From Methanobacterium sp. ERen5 (lineage in GTDB: Archaea; Methanobacteriota; Methanobacteria; Methanobacteriales; Methanobacteriaceae), in contig CP099988.1 of the NCBI GenBank assembly GCA_024167805.1, forward strand, positions 248,001-312,000: a DNA stretch of 64,000 bases. Direction: 5' to 3'. Position 1 is the first letter of the stretch. The number at the start of each line of letters is the position of its first letter. This document shows, in pieces, positions 61,526 through 64,000 of the stretch. The notes beneath the pieces are model-generated. The model made no database searches, had not been told where the DNA came from, and saw nothing but the letters and a program-made list of their open reading frames with translations. The position numbers and the translations under genes were made by a program.

Positions 61526-63463
61526 ATGGATACTAAACAAAAACAGTTAACTGTGCTCATAGTTTTATGTGGACTATTTTTATCTTTATTAATCTGTGGA
61601 GGAGTTTCTGCATCAAATAATACTGGTTCGAACAGTATCAACAGTGCCAGTAATTCTAAAACCACTAATTATCATGTTAAAACCCCGACTTTGGTTACAA
61701 AATCAAAAATTACCACCAAAAATACATCATTAAACAGCAGCACAGGAATTCCATACTACTATGACCTAAGAAAACTTGGGAAACTTACACCAATCAAGAA
61801 TCAGGGCTTTAGTGATGTGTGTTGGGCGTTTGCTGCAACTGGTTCATTGGAATCTAACATGTTACCATATAAAAGTTGGAACTTCTCTGAAAATAATATG
61901 AAGGACCTTCTAAGCAGAGGATACAAATATGGATTTGATAGGGGATATGATGAGGGCGGTTGCTGGGAAGAAGCCCTAGCATATTTAAATAGTTATATTG
62001 GCCCTGTAACTGGGGCTCAAGATCCTTTCAATGAGTTAAGTGGAAGTTCACCAACCAACCTCAAACCTGTTGTACATGTACAAAACACCATCCAACTTCA
62101 ATCTAGAACCTTAAATGGTGTGATGAACAACACCGCAATAAAAGAAGCTCTCATGAAGTACGGCGCCATATACAGTTTAATGACGTTTCAAGATTATTAC
62201 TACAATCCAAATACATACAGCTATTACTACAAAGGTCATGGAGATTACAATCATGCCATCTGTATCGTGGGATGGGATGATAATTACAGCAAAACAAATT
62301 TCGCTGGAAATCCTCCTGGAAATGGTGCATTCATAATTAGAAATAGTTGGGGAGCAGATTGGGGTGATCAAGGCTATTTTTATGTGTCTTATTACGATAA
62401 AAATCTTGCAAACACCGACGACAACATAATTTTCTTGACAGGAGAATCTGTTAAAAACTACAACAACATCTACCAGTACGATCCATTCGGAGATGTAGGA
62501 AACTACGGCTACAACAACGATGTGGGCTGGTTTTCAAATGTCTTCAAATCAAACGGCAGGGAACTTCTTAAAGCTGCAAGTTTCTATGCTACCCAACCCA
62601 ACACATCCTACAAAATTTATGTTTACCTCAACCCAGTTGGGAACAATCCAAGATCAGGAATATTGGCAGCAGTACAGCAGGGCATTATATCGAGTGCAGG
62701 ATACAAAACCATTGTTTTAAACAAATTTGTTAATCTCATGAAAAATCAAAAGTTCAGTATCGTTGTGAAACTCGTGAGTCCAGAGGATTACCAACCCATA
62801 ACCATAGAATATCCACTCATAGACTACAGTAGCAAGGCCCGGGCCAGTCCAGGGCAGAGTTTCATAAGTCCCAACGGCATATCCTGGGAAGATATGACAA
62901 GTGTAATAGACAATGCAAATGTGTGTCTAAAGGCATTTACAAGCAATCTTGGTGCAGACCTTGCAATATCTGTTAAAGCCAGTGCTAACCATCCAAAAAT
63001 TAATTCAATTGTATATTACTATGTGAAAGTCACAAATTTAGGCCCACAAGAATCATTTAACGTGTTGGTAAACAACCTATTTTCAACAAAATTAGATTTT
63101 ATGTCTTACATTAAGAGTATTGGTAGCTACAATCAGACAAGTAACCTATGGAGCATTGAAAATCTTCCAGCTGGATCTGTTGCCTACCTAATACTGAAGT
63201 TCACAGTAACAGAAAGTGGGGAAATAACCAATAATTTCATTGTAAGTTCAAAGACCTATGATTACAATTTAAGTAACAATGCATTCACCTCAACCATATT
63301 TACAGCTACAGATCAAAATGGCACCAACAGATCTAATAATTTAAATGCATCCAAATCTATTGTATCAAATTCTATACCCATGAAAGATACTGGTTTTCCA
63401 TTGTTACCATTGGTTGTTGGAATTCTACTGGTCACATTGGGATATAACTTTAAAAGAAGGTGA
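61526..63463 (+). CDS. Secreted membrane-anchored papain-family (C1A) protease
   Basis: Signal peptide (hydrophobic LTVLIVLCGLFLSLLICGG), a Ser/Asn-rich linker, then a C1A peptidase domain starting PYYYDLRKLGKLTPIKNQGF. Catalytic residues: Gln93 (oxyanion hole), Cys99 in SDVCWAFAATGS, His243 in HAICIVGWDD and Asn273 in RNSWGADWG. A beta-rich, lectin-like domain follows at about 320-475, then a CARDB/DUF11-like domain (about 480-590) with DLAISVKASANHPKINS, and a C-terminal span before a KRR stop-transfer end. It has no pro-domain. It is probably exposed on the cell surface and may act on wall or foreign proteins. Confidence 0.9.
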   Translation: MDTKQKQLTVLIVLCGLFLSLLICGGVSASNNTGSNSINSASNSKTTNYHVKTPTLVTKSKITTKNTSLNSSTGIPYYYDLRKLGKLTPIKNQGFSDVCWAFAATGSLESNMLPYKSWNFSENNMKDLLSRGYKYGFDRGYDEGGCWEEALAYLNSYIGPVTGAQDPFNELSGSSPTNLKPVVHVQNTIQLQSRTLNGVMNNTAIKEALMKYGAIYSLMTFQDYYYNPNTYSYYYKGHGDYNHAICIVGWDDNYSKTNFAGNPPGNGAFIIRNSWGADWGDQGYFYVSYYDKNLANTDDNIIFLTGESVKNYNNIYQYDPFGDVGNYGYNNDVGWFSNVFKSNGRELLKAASFYATQPNTSYKIYVYLNPVGNNPRSGILAAVQQGIISSAGYKTIVLNKFVNLMKNQKFSIVVKLVSPEDYQPITIEYPLIDYSSKARASPGQSFISPNGISWEDMTSVIDNANVCLKAFTSNLGADLAISVKASANHPKINSIVYYYVKVTNLGPQESFNVLVNNLFSTKLDFMSYIKSIGSYNQTSNLWSIENLPAGSVAYLILKFTVTESGEITNNFIVSSKTYDYNLSNNAFTSTIFTATDQNGTNRSNNLNASKSIVSNSIPMKDTGFPLLPLVVGILLVTLGYNFKRR

Positions 63464-63684
63464 AACAATTGATTCCTAAATTAATCTATTTAATTTTCTG
63501 TCTTCAAAATAACAAAAAATGTGATTTTGTTTATAAATTTAGTTCAAAGTTAAATATTTAATTATGAGAATTACGAGTTTTATAATACTATTTTTGTGTT
63601 ATATTAATAAACAAATAACTAAACAACCAGTTAATTTAAATTGTATGAAAATACATATACTATTTTCAAGATAGAGGTGTTTAT

Positions 63685-64000
63685 ATGAAACAAAAATTAA
63701 CTATAATTCCAGTTTTGGTAATATTAATAGTATTGGGAGGAGTTCTTATTTCAGGTTGTATCGGTAACAACGATAGCAACAACACAACTTTGAACAATAC
63801 AACATACAGCTCTCCAAACAATACAACAAATGCCAATACACAAACAGCAAGTGCTTCACCTACTAAATCTACTTCTACAGATAACAGTAAACAAAATACT
63901 TCCAACAACGGTGGTAGTAAAAATAATGGTGGTAGTGGCAACACAGGTGGAAGCAACGATGATTTAACTGGTAAAAATTATAATTCAAATCCAAATGATC
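63685..64000 (+). CDS. Predicted lipoprotein, partial at window end
   Basis: Begins MKQKLTIIPVLVILIVLGGV with a lipobox-like ISGC, then a long Asn/Ser/Thr/Gly-rich linker (NNTTYSSPNNTTNANTQTAS). The frame is still open at the edge of the window, so the functional domain is not visible. GAGGTG precedes ATG. The low-complexity stretch resembles linkers of other surface proteins here. Confidence 0.75.
   Translation, partial: MKQKLTIIPVLVILIVLGGVLISGCIGNNDSNNTTLNNTTYSSPNNTTNANTQTASASPTKSTSTDNSKQNTSNNGGSKNNGGSGNTGGSNDDLTGKNYNSNPND

Noticed and set aside
63681..63956. Leu/Val/Pro-rich minus-strand frame at the window end
   Set aside because: It is the antisense of a lipoprotein with a low-complexity Asn/Ser/Thr linker, which creates an artificial hydrophobic frame.

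Overview
The window reads as chromosome of a mesophilic hydrogenotrophic methanogen of the order Methanobacteriales, most likely a Methanobacterium-like organism. The evidence is archaeal gene content (TgtA archaeosine transglycosylase, a lone alpha-type NAC, SecF-SecD, an archaeal RecJ-like DHH protein, PyrI), methanogen genes (MfnB of methanofuran synthesis, an MsvR-type V4R regulator), a pseudomurein-binding-like repeat protein, AT-rich spacers with archaeal TATA boxes, and GGTGA/GGAGG ribosome binding sites. I see no rRNA or tRNA gene, CRISPR array, insertion sequence or prophage.

Layout. 1-2.3 kb: hybrid cluster protein divergent from the MsvR-like redox regulator, with a TTCGT-N6-ACGAA operator between them. 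2.5-6.6 kb: NadM, MoaE, an HD phosphohydrolase, UbiX, CbiT, a decayed gene and a small pseudomurein-repeat protein. 6.9-12.6 kb: thymidylate-synthase family protein, MobA, IMP dehydrogenase, MfnB, M48 protease. 13.2-15.1 kb: LutA/LutB-like Fe-S pair. 15.2-22.9 kb: surface glycan locus (two GT2 enzymes, three GT4 enzymes, a Wzx-like flippase, a DUF2304 protein). 23-25.3 kb: iron-sulfur flavoprotein and an MnmC-like methyltransferase. 25.5-30.9 kb: compact run tgtA, nac, metallophosphoesterase, NYN nuclease, membrane GGDD cyclase-like protein. 31.3-36.5 kb: argJ, argB, a DUF4012 protein, a 0.93 kb gene-free stretch, argC. 36.7-43.6 kb: flavodoxin, secF-secD, Ca2+/Na+ exchanger, pyrI, YjbQ, pheT. 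44.6-49.2 kb: large secreted M6 protease, DUF5654 protein, Hsp20 with a tiny repeat protein. 49.6-57 kb: valS, aroA, small GTPase, nth, recJ-like. 57-64 kb: lipoproteins, PAS histidine kinase, rubrerythrin-superoxide reductase operon, secreted papain-type protease.

The strongest general observation is about the sequence itself. Nine otherwise well-conserved genes (moaE, mobA, four glycosyltransferases, argJ, a flavodoxin, pheT) are each broken by frameshifts, ten breaks in all. Every break is repaired by restoring one A on the coding strand, mostly in A6-A7 runs. Because pheT is essential, sequencing or assembly deletions are the simplest reading, so these genes are annotated over their repaired extents. 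A separate 300-base gene (5963-6265) has several frameshifts and looks truly decayed.

Biological points worth following: the MsvR-type operator beside hcp; a thymidylate synthase homolog with Ser where the catalytic Cys is expected; an endonuclease III with one [4Fe-4S] Cys replaced by His; a phosphoesterase/NYN nuclease/GGDD-cyclase gene run that could be a nucleotide-signalling module; and a 48-residue repeat peptide encoded just upstream of Hsp20.
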